Assembly (NCBI RefSeq): GCF_900996235.1
Contig: NZ_CAAJGM010000274.1
Span: forward strand, 62,001 to 126,000
Direction of reading: 5' to 3'
Length of the DNA: 64,000 bases
From: Paraburkholderia sp. BCC1885
GTDB taxonomy: Bacteria; Pseudomonadota; Gammaproteobacteria; Burkholderiales; Burkholderiaceae
Position 1 is the first letter of the stretch. Every line of letters starts with the position of its first letter. The position numbers and the translations under genes are program-made. Positions 28,016-36,666 of this stretch are shown piece after piece. The notes beneath the pieces were generated by a model. The model was given only the letters and a program-made list of their open reading frames with translations, ran no database searches and was not told the DNA's origin.

Positions 28016-28516
28016 ATGAATCCGGAAACCTGGGCTGCGCACGTCACCGTGGCCGCCATCGTCGAGCGCGACGGACGCTTCCTCCTCGTCGAGGAACATA
28101 CGGACGACGGGCTGCGTCTGAACCAGCCCGCCGGCCATCTGGAGGCGGGCGAAACGCTGGCCGAAGCGGTCGTGCGCGAAACCCTCGAAGAATCGGCGCA
28201 TCACTTCACGCCCGAAGCGCTGGTAGGCGTGTATGTGGCGCATTTCGGGCGGCCGGACAGTTCGGGCGCCACCTATCTGCGCTTCACGTATTGCGGCAGC
28301 GTCGGCGAGGCTGAGGTCAACCGCGCGCTCGATCCCGATATCGTCCGCACGCTGTGGATGAGCGCGGAGGAATTGCGCGCGTGTCCCGAACGGCATCGCA
28401 CGCCGCTCGTGATGCGCTGTATCGACGATTACCTCGCAGGCCGGCGTTTCCCGCTCGACTTCGTGCATACGCATTCGGTCGGCCCCACCCGATCCAGCAA
28501 GTCAGGCACACAATGA
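28016..28516 (+). CDS. nudJ: Nudix phosphatase NudJ
   Basis: A 166-residue Nudix hydrolase. The Nudix box is complete: G40-x5-E46-x7-R54-E55-x2-E58-E59 (GHLEAGETLAEAVVRETLEESA). In E. coli NudJ hydrolyses the thiamine precursor HMP-PP and other diphosphates; that assignment rests on sequence style and on the gene order nudJ-mnmA, the same as in E. coli. The stop overlaps the mnmA start (ATGA), so the two are translationally coupled. Confidence 0.9.
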   Translation: MNPETWAAHVTVAAIVERDGRFLLVEEHTDDGLRLNQPAGHLEAGETLAEAVVRETLEESAHHFTPEALVGVYVAHFGRPDSSGATYLRFTYCGSVGEAEVNRALDPDIVRTLWMSAEELRACPERHRTPLVMRCIDDYLAGRRFPLDFVHTHSVGPTRSSKSGTQ

Positions 28517-29667
28517 GCAAGCAGAAAGTCGTAGTAGGCATGTCGGGCGGCGTCGATTCGTCGGTCACCGCATGGCTGCTCAAAGAGCAGGGTTACGAGG
28601 TCGTCGGCCTGTTCATGAAGAACTGGGAAGACGACGACGACAGCGAGTACTGCTCGACCCGGCAGGACTGGATCGACGTCGTCTCGGTGGCCGATCTGAT
28701 CGGCATCGACGTCGAAGCGGTCAACTTCGCCGCCGAATACAAAGACCGCGTATTCGCCGAATTCCTGCGCGAATACTCGGCGGGCCGCACGCCGAATCCG
28801 GACGTGCTGTGCAACGCCGAGATCAAGTTCAAGGCCTTCCTCGATCACGCCATGACGCTCGGCGCGGAAACTATCGCGACTGGCCACTATGCGCGCGTGC
28901 GTGAGGTCGAAGGCCGCTTCGAACTGCTGAAGGCGTTCGACCATACGAAAGACCAGTCGTACTTCCTGCATCGCCTGAACCAGGCCCAGTTATCGAAGAC
29001 GATGTTTCCGCTCGGCGAGATCCCCAAGACGAAGGTGCGCGAGATCGCCGAACAGATCGGCCTGCCGAACGCGAAGAAAAAAGATTCGACCGGCATCTGC
29101 TTTATCGGCGAGCGGCCGTTCCGCGATTTCCTGAACCGCTATCTGCCCACCAAGCCGGGTCCCATGAAGACCACCGACGGCAAGGTGGTCGGCGAGCATA
29201 TCGGCCTCGCGTTCTATACGTTCGGCCAGCGCAAGGGCATTGGCCTCGGCGGCAGCAAGGAAGGCAGCGGCGAGCCGTGGTTCGTCGCGGGCAAGGATAT
29301 TCCGTCGAACACGCTGTATGTCGCCCAGGGTCACGATCATTCGTGGCTGCTGAGCCATAGGCTGAGCGCGGGCAATACCAGCTGGGTCGCCGGCCAGCCG
29401 CCCGCCGAAGAGTTCGCCTGCGGGGCAAAAACGCGCTACCGCCAGGCCGATGCCGCCTGCACGTTCAGCACGGCGGGCGAAACGGACGGCCATTTCGCGC
29501 TCAATTTCGACGACGCGCAGTGGGCTGTCACACCCGGGCAATCGGCCGTGCTCTACGATGGCGAGATCTGTCTGGGCGGCGGCATCATCGAGCACGCCGT
29601 GACGGCGCAGCTGGTGCAACCGGCGGCCAGGACGCCGCAGACCGCCGCGCTGCTCAGCGCCCGGTAA
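28513..29667 (+). CDS. mnmA: tRNA-specific 2-thiouridylase MnmA
   Basis: MnmA thiolates U34 of tRNA-Lys, -Glu and -Gln using sulfur relayed from IscS. The 384-residue product has the PP-loop SGGVDSS at residues 11-17, the catalytic C100 (NPDVLCNAEIKF) and the persulfide C196 (GICFIGER). The C-terminal beta-barrel region includes GLAFYTFGQRKGIGLGG. The start at 28513 overlaps the nudJ stop. An earlier in-frame start inside nudJ is rejected because the conserved N-terminus begins MSKQKVVVGMSGG. Confidence 0.97.
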   Translation: MSKQKVVVGMSGGVDSSVTAWLLKEQGYEVVGLFMKNWEDDDDSEYCSTRQDWIDVVSVADLIGIDVEAVNFAAEYKDRVFAEFLREYSAGRTPNPDVLCNAEIKFKAFLDHAMTLGAETIATGHYARVREVEGRFELLKAFDHTKDQSYFLHRLNQAQLSKTMFPLGEIPKTKVREIAEQIGLPNAKKKDSTGICFIGERPFRDFLNRYLPTKPGPMKTTDGKVVGEHIGLAFYTFGQRKGIGLGGSKEGSGEPWFVAGKDIPSNTLYVAQGHDHSWLLSHRLSAGNTSWVAGQPPAEEFACGAKTRYRQADAACTFSTAGETDGHFALNFDDAQWAVTPGQSAVLYDGEICLGGGIIEHAVTAQLVQPAARTPQTAALLSAR

Positions 29668-29845
29668 GCCGCTCATGCGAAGGGCCGCGCGGTTCGTTAT
29701 GCGCGCGGTCCGCTGCATGACGGCGGCCTCAATAGCCGCAAAAACTGCATGACAAGCAGGAAAATCAGCCACACGCTGCGTGCAGCGCAGCAACATAACA
29801 ATCAGCGCCATCAGCGGTCAACCCGCTCTCTGCAACGGAGTCCCC

Positions 29846-31456
29846 ATGTTTTCTCGACGTTATCTGGCCATGTGGTGCGCGGTTGTGCTGCTCGTCGCCG
29901 TAGCCGCGCTCGCTGCCGCGCAACATCTGTCGTGGTTCTGGATCATCGTTCCGGTCTTGCTCGTCGCGCTCGGTATTTTCGATCTGGCCCAGCCACGCCA
30001 CGCCATCCTGCGCAACTACCCGCTGTGGGGCCATTTCCGTTTCATGTTCGAATTCATCCGGCCGGAAATTCGCCAGTATTTCGTCGAGGACGACACGGAC
30101 GAAAAGCCGTTCTCGCGCGCCCAGCGCAGCATCGTCTATCAGCGCGCGAAAAATGATGTGGACAGCCGCCCCTACGGCACCGAACTCGATGTCAGAGCCG
30201 TAGCGCACGAGTGGATCAGCCACTCGCTCGCGCCCACCCAGCTCGATGGTCACGACTTCCGCGTGGTGGTCGGCCCGGACCGCCAGCAGCCTTATTCGAT
30301 GTCGATCTTCAACGTGTCGGCGATGAGCTTCGGCTCGCTCTCAGCCAACGCAATCATGGCGCTCAACCTCGGCGCGAAGAAGGGCAACTTCGCACACGAC
30401 ACCGGCGAAGGCTCGATGTCAAAGTATCACCGCGAGCACGGCGGTGACATCATCTGGGAAATTGCTTCGGGCTACTTCGGATGCCGCAACGACGACGGCA
30501 CGTTCAATCCGGACAAGTTCGCGAAGCAGGCGCGCGAACCGCAAGTGAAGATGATCGAGGTGAAGCTCTCGCAAGGCGCGAAACCGGGTCACGGCGGCGT
30601 GCTGCCGGCCGCCAAGATCACGCCGGAGATTGCCGAGACGCGCGGCGTGCCGATGGGCCGCGACTGCATTTCGCCCGCCACACACTCCGAGTTTTCCACA
30701 CCGCGCGGCCTGCTCGAATTCGTCGAACGCCTGCGCAATCTGTCAGGCGGCAAGCCCACCGGCTTCAAGCTGTGTATCGGCCATCCGTGGGAGTTTTTCG
30801 GCATTGCCAAGGCGATGCTGGAAACGGGCATTCTGCCGGACTTCATCGTCGTGGACGGCGCGGAAGGCGGCACCGGCGCGGCGCCGCTGGAATTCACCGA
30901 TCACGTCGGCGTGCCGCTGCAGGAAGGACTGCTGCTGGTGCACAACACGCTGGTCGGCATCGGCCTGCGGCAACGGATTCGCATTGGCGCGAGCGGCAAG
31001 ATGATCACCGCGTTCGACATCACCAAGACTTTGGCGATTGGCGCGGACTGGGTCAACTCGGCGCGCGGCTTCATGTTCGCGGTGGGTTGCATCCAGGCGC
31101 AGACGTGTCACACGGGCCGCTGTCCGACCGGCGTCGCCACCCAGGACCCGGTGCGCCAGCGCGCCCTCGTGGTGCAGGACAAGTCCGACCGCGTCTTCAA
31201 CTTCCATCACAACACGCTGCACGCGCTGCAGGAAATCATCCAGGCCGCCGGCCTCAAGCATCCGGCCGAATTGCGCGCGCATCACATCGTGCGGCGCGTG
31301 TCCTCGCATGAGGTCAGCCTGATGTCGGATCTGCTGAAGTATCTGGAACCGAACGATCTGCTGAACGGGAAGTACCGCTACTCGATCTACGAGAAGTGGT
31401 GGCCGATTGCGAGCGCCGACACGTTTGCGCCGCAAGTGGAACTCGCGGCGACCTGA
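29846..31456 (+). CDS. membrane-anchored FMN-binding glutamate-synthase-family protein
   Basis: The 536-residue protein matches the FMN/iron-sulfur synthase domain of GltB but has no glutaminase domain and no NADPH-binding partner next to it. One or two N-terminal membrane helices occupy about residues 7-45 (MWCAVVLLVAVAALAAA and FWIIVPVLLVALGIF). The FMN-site blocks GAKPGHGGVLPAAKIT, VVDGAEGGTGAAP and the [3Fe-4S] cysteines C415, C421 and C426 (C-x5-C-x4-C) are present. The start at 29846 follows ACGGAG. Substrate and electron donor are unknown; the name reflects the fold only. Confidence 0.88.
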   Translation: MFSRRYLAMWCAVVLLVAVAALAAAQHLSWFWIIVPVLLVALGIFDLAQPRHAILRNYPLWGHFRFMFEFIRPEIRQYFVEDDTDEKPFSRAQRSIVYQRAKNDVDSRPYGTELDVRAVAHEWISHSLAPTQLDGHDFRVVVGPDRQQPYSMSIFNVSAMSFGSLSANAIMALNLGAKKGNFAHDTGEGSMSKYHREHGGDIIWEIASGYFGCRNDDGTFNPDKFAKQAREPQVKMIEVKLSQGAKPGHGGVLPAAKITPEIAETRGVPMGRDCISPATHSEFSTPRGLLEFVERLRNLSGGKPTGFKLCIGHPWEFFGIAKAMLETGILPDFIVVDGAEGGTGAAPLEFTDHVGVPLQEGLLLVHNTLVGIGLRQRIRIGASGKMITAFDITKTLAIGADWVNSARGFMFAVGCIQAQTCHTGRCPTGVATQDPVRQRALVVQDKSDRVFNFHHNTLHALQEIIQAAGLKHPAELRAHHIVRRVSSHEVSLMSDLLKYLEPNDLLNGKYRYSIYEKWWPIASADTFAPQVELAAT

Positions 31457-31573
31457 CGCGGCGCGCCATGCGCCCTCGCGGCGCATGGGGATCTTGCGGC
31501 TTTGCACCTCTGCCCCGCGCGCACGGCTCCGCCCTGGTCGTGCCATGCCGTCCGTCAGATTCGCAAGCCGCCC

Positions 31574-32188
31574 TCAGTCGGACGGCAAGGTGTCCATGAA
31601 CGATTGCCGTTGCGACAGCTTCTGGAAGTGCTTGTCGAGGTTCGGGTACAGCTCACGCCAGTTCAACTGCGGCATGCGGAAATCCAGGTAGCCGAGCGCG
31701 CAGCCGAGGGAAATATCCGCCAGCGTGTAGCGATTGCCCGCACACCATGTCTTGCTGCCCAGCCCTTTCGACATCGCCACGAGGCCGTCGTCGATCTTGA
31801 GTTGCTGGCGCGCCACCCACGTGTCCGAGCGGTGTTCGGCCGGCCGCTGCGTCCCTTCGAGGCGGATCAGCACCGCCGCGTCCAGAAGCCCGTCGGCGAG
31901 CGCTTCCCAGCAGCGCACCTCGACGCGCTCGCGCCCGGACGGCGGAATCAGCTTGCCGACCGGCGACAGCGTATCGACGTATTCGCAGATCACCCGCGAA
32001 TCGAACACCGCCTCGCCGTCTTCCATCACGAGACACGGCACCTTGCCGATCGGATTGAAGGTATGGATGGTGGTGTCCGGCGCCCAGACGTTTTCGAGCA
32101 CCAGGTTGTAGTCGATCTTCTTCTCGGCGAACACGATCCGCGCCTTGCGCACGAACGGGCTGCCGAACGAACCGATGAGTTTCATCAT
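31574..32188 (-). CDS. glutathione S-transferase
   Basis: A 204-residue soluble GST. The thioredoxin-like N-domain (MKLIGSFGSPFVRKARIVFAEKKIDY) has Ser9 (SPFVRK) at the usual active-site region. The glutathione-binding NPIGKVPCLVMEDGEAVFDSRVI has the cis-Pro and D/ES pair. The helical C-domain holds NRYTLADISLGCALGYLDFR. Either of two adjacent Met codons (32188 or 32185) may be used; AAGG lies 8 bases before the first. The reading frame stays open far upstream, antisense to pepP, but that part is not coding. It is divergent from pepP, and a TTGTCA/TATACT pair at 32218-32248 could be its promoter. Confidence 0.92.
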   Translation of the reverse strand: MMKLIGSFGSPFVRKARIVFAEKKIDYNLVLENVWAPDTTIHTFNPIGKVPCLVMEDGEAVFDSRVICEYVDTLSPVGKLIPPSGRERVEVRCWEALADGLLDAAVLIRLEGTQRPAEHRSDTWVARQQLKIDDGLVAMSKGLGSKTWCAGNRYTLADISLGCALGYLDFRMPQLNWRELYPNLDKHFQKLSQRQSFMDTLPSD

Positions 32189-32374
32189 CACAATTGCCTT
32201 TTCTGGAATTGGGCGGAAGTATACGTGGGTTGACGGCCCTCCTGACAACCGCGCGCCATCTTCCGGATCAACGCCCACCGCACCTGTGGACGGATTGCAA
32301 CATTGCGGCTTTACGGGCCGCCCGTCCACCTGGCCTGATGGCCAGGGTGCTGAAACCCGAGGCCGATTGGGCGC

Positions 32375-32380
32375 TACAAT
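32375..32380 (+). promoter_or_regulatory. -10 element directly before pepP (possible leaderless start)
   Basis: TACAAT ends 6 bases before the pepP ATG at 32387, with no ribosome binding site between. Initiation at the usual distance would make the ATG the first or second codon-base of the mRNA. A weak -35 (CTGAAA/TGAAAC) lies at 32350-32356. Confidence 0.45.
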
Positions 32381-32386
32381 CTCACG

Positions 32387-33799
32387 ATGAACCAGCCGAC
32401 CGAACCCACTCTCGCCATCGACATTTACCGCCAGCGCCGCGAGCGCGTGCTCGCCGCCCTGCGCGCGGCAGGCGGCGGCGTCGCCATCGTCCCCACTGCG
32501 CCGGAAGTGGTGCGCAACCGCGACGCGGATTATCCCTACCGGCACGACAGCTATTTCTACTACCTGACCGGCTTCACCGAGCCCGAAGGCCTGCTGGTGC
32601 TGGACGCGAGCGCGGGCGAGAACGACCCGGCCGCCATCCTGTTCTGCCGCGCCAGGAACGCCGAGCGCGAGATCTGGGAAGGCTTTCGCTTCGGTCCAGA
32701 AGCCGCGCGCGAGGCGTTCGGCTTCGACGCCACCTTTGCGGTGGATGAGATCGAGGCCGAACTGCCCGCCATCCTCGCGGACAAGCCCGCGCTGCACTAC
32801 GCACTCGGCAGCTCGGCAGGTCTCGACGAAAACGTGCGCCGCTGGCTCGATGCGGTGCGCGCCAAGGGCCGCAGCGGTATCGCCGCGCCGGCCGCTGCGC
32901 ACGACATCCTGCCGCTGCTCGACGAAATGCGCCTCATCAAGGACAGCCACGAACTGGCCATCATGCGCCGGGCCGGCGAAATCTCGGCCATCGCGCACCG
33001 CCGCGCCATGGCTGCGTCCCACGCCGGCGTACACGAATACGAACTCGAAGCCGAACTGCTGTACACGTTCCGCAAGCACGGCGCGCAAGGGCCGGCATAC
33101 GGCTCGATCGTCGCAGCAGGCGCCAATGCCTGCGTGCTGCACTATGCCGCGGGCAACACCGTCGCGCAGGACGGCGACCTGATCCTGATCGACGCCGCCT
33201 GCGAACTGGACGGCTACGCCTCCGACATCACCCGCACCTTCCCGGCGAACGGCCGCTTCACGCCGGCGCAGCGCGAGCTGTACGACATCGTGCTGGCCTC
33301 GCAGGAAGCCGCGATTGCCGCCACGCGCGCAGGCGCTTCCTTCGACGATCCGCATAACGCCGCCTTGCGCGTGCTGTCGCAGGGGCTGCTCGACACGGGC
33401 ATCATCGAGCGCGGACTGTTTTCCTCGGTCGATGACGTGATCGAAGAACGCGCCTATGCGCCGTTCTACATGCACCGCACGAGCCACTGGATCGGCATGG
33501 ACGTGCACGATTGCGGCGACTATCGCGAGCGCCATGCGCCGCGCGACGCGCAAGGCGCACTGCCGTCACGCATCCTGCGGCCTTCGATGGCGCTGACGAT
33601 CGAACCGGGTCTGTACATTCGCCCAGGCGAGAACGTGCCCGAGAAGTACTGGAACATCGGCATCCGCATCGAGGACGACGCCGTGGTGACGGCGGACGGC
33701 TGCGAACTGCTGACGCGCGGGGTGCCGGTCAAGGCTGACGAGATCGAGGCGCTGATGCGGGAAGCGCGGAGCGCGGCCGGCGCGGCGCGCAAGGCATGA
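32387..33799 (+). CDS. pepP: Xaa-Pro aminopeptidase PepP
   Basis: PepP removes the N-terminal residue from peptides with proline in second position, using a dinuclear Mn centre. The 470-residue protein has an N-terminal creatinase-like domain (with DADYPYRHDSYFYYLTGFTEPEG near 45) and a C-terminal pita-bread fold. The metal ligands sit in LIDAACELDGYASDITRTFP (two Asp), HRTSHWIGMDVHDCG (His), TIEPGLYI (Glu) and IRIEDDAVV (Glu). ubiH follows after 21 bases, the same order as in E. coli. Confidence 0.96.
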   Translation: MNQPTEPTLAIDIYRQRRERVLAALRAAGGGVAIVPTAPEVVRNRDADYPYRHDSYFYYLTGFTEPEGLLVLDASAGENDPAAILFCRARNAEREIWEGFRFGPEAAREAFGFDATFAVDEIEAELPAILADKPALHYALGSSAGLDENVRRWLDAVRAKGRSGIAAPAAAHDILPLLDEMRLIKDSHELAIMRRAGEISAIAHRRAMAASHAGVHEYELEAELLYTFRKHGAQGPAYGSIVAAGANACVLHYAAGNTVAQDGDLILIDAACELDGYASDITRTFPANGRFTPAQRELYDIVLASQEAAIAATRAGASFDDPHNAALRVLSQGLLDTGIIERGLFSSVDDVIEERAYAPFYMHRTSHWIGMDVHDCGDYRERHAPRDAQGALPSRILRPSMALTIEPGLYIRPGENVPEKYWNIGIRIEDDAVVTADGCELLTRGVPVKADEIEALMREARSAAGAARKA

Positions 33800-33820
33800 C
33801 AGCACGGACACCCTAAGCTC

Positions 33821-35047
33821 ATGAGCGACGTTTCTCAACCGCAACCGGTCTCGTCCGGTGCGCCCGATGCCGGCGCCGCGCCGTTCGACTTCGACGTGAC
33901 GATTGTCGGCGCCGGACCGGTCGGGCTCGCGTTGGCCGGCTGGCTTGCACGCCGTAGCGCGACCCGGGCGCTGTCGATTGCTTTGGTCGACGCCCGCAAG
34001 CCGGAAGACGCGCAGGGGGATCCGCGTGCGATTGCGGTGTCGCAAGGCAGCCGGATGATCCTCGAACCGCTGCGCTGGCCGGCGGACGCCACGGCGATTC
34101 ATCGGATCCACGTGTCGCAGCGCGGGCATTTCGGCCGCACGCTGATTGACCACACCGAACACGGTCTGCCCGCGCTCGGCTATGTGCTGCGTTACGGCTC
34201 GATCGTGCAGGCGCTCGCCGAAGCCGCGCGGCCGAGCGCCGTCCACTGGTTACAGAACACCTCGGCGCAGACGCCGCTTCAGGAGCACGAGGGCGTGACG
34301 CTGCCGGTCGAAACCGCGCAGGGCAAACGCAATCTGCGCACGCGCATTCTCGTGAATGCCGAGGGCGGTCTGTTCCACGAGCAGCAGAAAAGCGGCAGCG
34401 CCGCCGGCACCCGCGACTATGGGCAGACCGCGCTGGTCGGCACGGTGAGCGTGTCGACGCCGCGGCCGCATGTCGCGTGGGAACGCTTCACGGAGCAAGG
34501 GCCGATTGCGCTGCTGCCCACCGGCGGCCCGCGCGACGCCGATTACGCGCTCGTCTGGTGCTGCTCGCCGGAAGAAGCGGCTCGCCGCGCCCAGTTGCCC
34601 GACGACGCCTTCCTGCGCGAACTCGGCGCCGCATTCGGCGACCGCATGGGCCGCTTCACGCAGATCAAAGGCCGCGCCGCTTTCCCGCTTGGCCTGAACG
34701 CGCTCGACACGCTCGTCAAGGGCCGCGTAGTGGCGATCGGCAATGCGGCACAGACGCTGCATCCGGTGGCCGGCCAGGGGCTGAACCTGGGACTGCGCGA
34801 TGCGCACGCGCTCACCGACGCGCTCTCGACATTCGGCGCCACGCCGCTCGCGCTGGCCGCGTTCGCGCAGCGCCGCACGCTCGACCGGCGCCTGACGATC
34901 CGTTCGACCGACACGCTCGCGCGCCTCTTCACCGTCGACTTCCCCGCCCTCGCCACGCTGCGCGGGCTCGCCTTGACCGCGCTCGAATTCGTGCCGCCGG
35001 TCAAGACCGCGCTGGCACGCCAGATGATGTTCGGGCAACGCCGTTAG
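33821..35047 (+). CDS. ubiH: UbiH/UbiF-type FAD-dependent ubiquinone-biosynthesis hydroxylase
   Basis: The 408-residue flavoprotein has the N-terminal FAD motif GAGPVGLALAGWLAR (about residue 31), the middle block GDPRAIAVSQGS, and the C-terminal GRVVAIGNAAQTLHPVAGQGLNLGLRD, the UbiH/UbiF/Coq6 signature. These monooxygenases hydroxylate the ubiquinone ring. The position directly after pepP supports UbiH (C1 hydroxylation in E. coli), but ring position cannot be fixed from sequence alone. About 20 extra residues precede the core. Confidence 0.88.
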   Translation: MSDVSQPQPVSSGAPDAGAAPFDFDVTIVGAGPVGLALAGWLARRSATRALSIALVDARKPEDAQGDPRAIAVSQGSRMILEPLRWPADATAIHRIHVSQRGHFGRTLIDHTEHGLPALGYVLRYGSIVQALAEAARPSAVHWLQNTSAQTPLQEHEGVTLPVETAQGKRNLRTRILVNAEGGLFHEQQKSGSAAGTRDYGQTALVGTVSVSTPRPHVAWERFTEQGPIALLPTGGPRDADYALVWCCSPEEAARRAQLPDDAFLRELGAAFGDRMGRFTQIKGRAAFPLGLNALDTLVKGRVVAIGNAAQTLHPVAGQGLNLGLRDAHALTDALSTFGATPLALAAFAQRRTLDRRLTIRSTDTLARLFTVDFPALATLRGLALTALEFVPPVKTALARQMMFGQRR

Positions 35048-35160
35048 ACGCCGGACGTTTGCAAAATTAGCCGTCCGCACACGAAGCGCGCGACGCGTAT
35101 GCGCAGGCACGGTGCATACGCGAACCCCTGCGCCCGCTTCGGGTGATTCGCGTTTCGCGG

Positions 35161-35188
35161 TTCTATGAATCCACGCACTTTCATAGAA
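35161..35188. promoter_or_regulatory. inverted repeat upstream of dusB-fis
   Basis: TTCTATGAA (35161-35169) and TTCATAGAA (35180-35188) are perfect inverted arms around a 10-base spacer, about 125-150 bases before dusB in an otherwise GC-rich gap. It looks like a protein-binding dyad or a stable hairpin without U tract. A -10-like TAAAAT inside GCTAAAATAGC follows near 35237-35247. Confidence 0.45.
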
Positions 35189-35312
35189 GATTTAATGGGT
35201 TACGGCGGATTCAAGTCCGGTGCCGGCTATCCGTTAACGCTAAAATAGCGGTTTTCCCTCGTATTTCGCGCCCGTCCCCATCTCGCTGATGTTCGACGGT
35301 TGCGTCTTTGCT

Positions 35313-36377
35313 ATGCCCACTCTCGGCCCTCACAATTTGCGCAACAACCTGTTCGTCGCCCCCATGGCGGGTGTGACCGACCGGCCGTTCCGCCAGCTCT
35401 GCAAGCGGCTGGGCGCGGGCTATGCCGTGTCGGAAATGGTCGCGTCGAACGCGCAGTTGTGGAAGAGCGAGAAGACCATGCGCCGCGCCAATCACGCGGG
35501 CGAGGTCGAACCGATCGCCGTGCAGATCGCCGGCGCGGATCCGGCCATGATGGCCGAGGCAGCCCGCTACAACGTCGCCAACGGCGCGCAGATCATCGAC
35601 ATCAACATGGGCTGTCCGGCCAAGAAGGTCTGCAATGTGGCGGCTGGCTCCGCGCTGCTGCAAAACGAGCCGCTCGTGCAGCGCATCGTCGAGGCAGTGG
35701 TGGGCGCGGTGGGTGTCGGGCCGGACGCGGTGCCTGTCACGCTGAAAATCCGCACTGGCTGGAACCGCGACAACAAAAACGCGCTGAGCGTGGCGCATCT
35801 GGCTGAAAACGCCGGCATTTCGATGCTGACGGTGCACGGCCGCACCCGCGCCGACCTGTATCACGGCGAGGCCGAATACGAGACCATCGCCGCCGTGAAG
35901 GCCGCGGTGCGCATCCCGGTGGTCGCGAATGGCGACATCACCTCGCCGCAGAAGGCGCGCGAGGTGCTCGCCGCCACCGGCGCCGACGCCATCATGATTG
36001 GGCGCGCGGCGCAGGGGCGTCCGTGGCTGTTCCGCGAGATCGAACATTTCCTGCAAACGGGCGAGTTGCTGCCGCCGCCGCGCATCGACGAGATCCAGCA
36101 GGTCATGAACGAGCATCTCGAAGATCACTACGCGTTCTACGGCGAATTTACGGGCGTGCGCACAGCACGCAAGCACATCGGCTGGTACACTCGCGGCCTT
36201 TCTGGCGCCAACGTGTTCCGGCACCGCATGAATACGCTGGACACGACGCGCGAACAACTTCTCGCCGTCAACGAGTTCTTCGACGCCCAAAAGGCGCTCT
36301 CCGACCGCCTCGTCTACGTGGAAGAGGATGTCAACCCGAACGGCGAGCCGGACCACTCCGACCGACTAGCAGCATGA
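35313..36377 (+). CDS. dusB: tRNA-dihydrouridine synthase DusB
   Basis: DusB is an FMN enzyme that reduces U17 of tRNAs. I use the ATG at 35313 (MPTLGPHNLRNNLFVAPMAG, 354 residues) because it matches E. coli DusB in length before APMAGVTDRPFR; an ATG at 35289 would add eight residues, and neither has a clear binding site. The active-site block is DINMGCPAKKVCNVAAGSALL with the catalytic Cys. HGRTRADLYHGEA and the phosphate-binding IMIGRAAQGRPW follow. Its stop overlaps the fis start by 4 bases, the classical dusB-fis operon. Confidence 0.95.
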   Translation: MPTLGPHNLRNNLFVAPMAGVTDRPFRQLCKRLGAGYAVSEMVASNAQLWKSEKTMRRANHAGEVEPIAVQIAGADPAMMAEAARYNVANGAQIIDINMGCPAKKVCNVAAGSALLQNEPLVQRIVEAVVGAVGVGPDAVPVTLKIRTGWNRDNKNALSVAHLAENAGISMLTVHGRTRADLYHGEAEYETIAAVKAAVRIPVVANGDITSPQKAREVLAATGADAIMIGRAAQGRPWLFREIEHFLQTGELLPPPRIDEIQQVMNEHLEDHYAFYGEFTGVRTARKHIGWYTRGLSGANVFRHRMNTLDTTREQLLAVNEFFDAQKALSDRLVYVEEDVNPNGEPDHSDRLAA

Positions 36378-36607
36378 GCAAGAACAATATCGAACAATCC
36401 GTCCGCGACAGCCTGGGCATGTACTTCCAGGATCTCGACGGCTCCAATCCGCACGACGTCTACGACATGGTTATTTCGTGTGTCGAAAAACCGTTGCTCG
36501 AGGTGGTGCTCGAGCAGGCCGGCGGCAATCAGTCGCTGGCCGCCGAGTATCTCGGCATCAACCGCAATACGCTGCGCAAGAAATTGCAACAGCACGGTTT
36601 GCTGTAG
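36374..36607 (+). CDS. fis: nucleoid-associated regulator Fis
   Basis: A 77-residue Fis homolog. Fis bends DNA, activates rRNA promoters and assists site-specific inversion in enterobacteria. The C-terminal DNA-binding HTH is clear (GGNQSLAAEYLGINRNTLRKKLQQHGL, about 50-76). The dimer helices before it include DVYDMVISCVEKPLLEVVLEQ. It is shorter than E. coli Fis (98), lacking most of the N-terminal beta-hairpin arm that is needed there for Hin/FIS enhancer function. The start overlaps dusB (ATGA), so expression follows the dusB promoter. Confidence 0.95.
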   Translation: MSKNNIEQSVRDSLGMYFQDLDGSNPHDVYDMVISCVEKPLLEVVLEQAGGNQSLAAEYLGINRNTLRKKLQQHGLL

Positions 36608-36666
36608 CTCGATGTAATTTCCTGGCGCCCTGCCACGTCCACCTCTTCGGCTTCTCATTCTTCATC

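Noticed and set aside
29668..29845. Hairpin after mnmA (GGGCCGCGCG/CGCGCGGTCC near 29684-29713) as a terminator
   Set aside because: The stem is strong but no U run follows; I could not support Rho-independent termination.
32189..33553. The GST reading frame continues upstream for about 450 codons, antisense to pepP
   Set aside because: PepP on the other strand is complete with all metal ligands. The antisense extension has no recognisable domain and arises from high GC at third positions.
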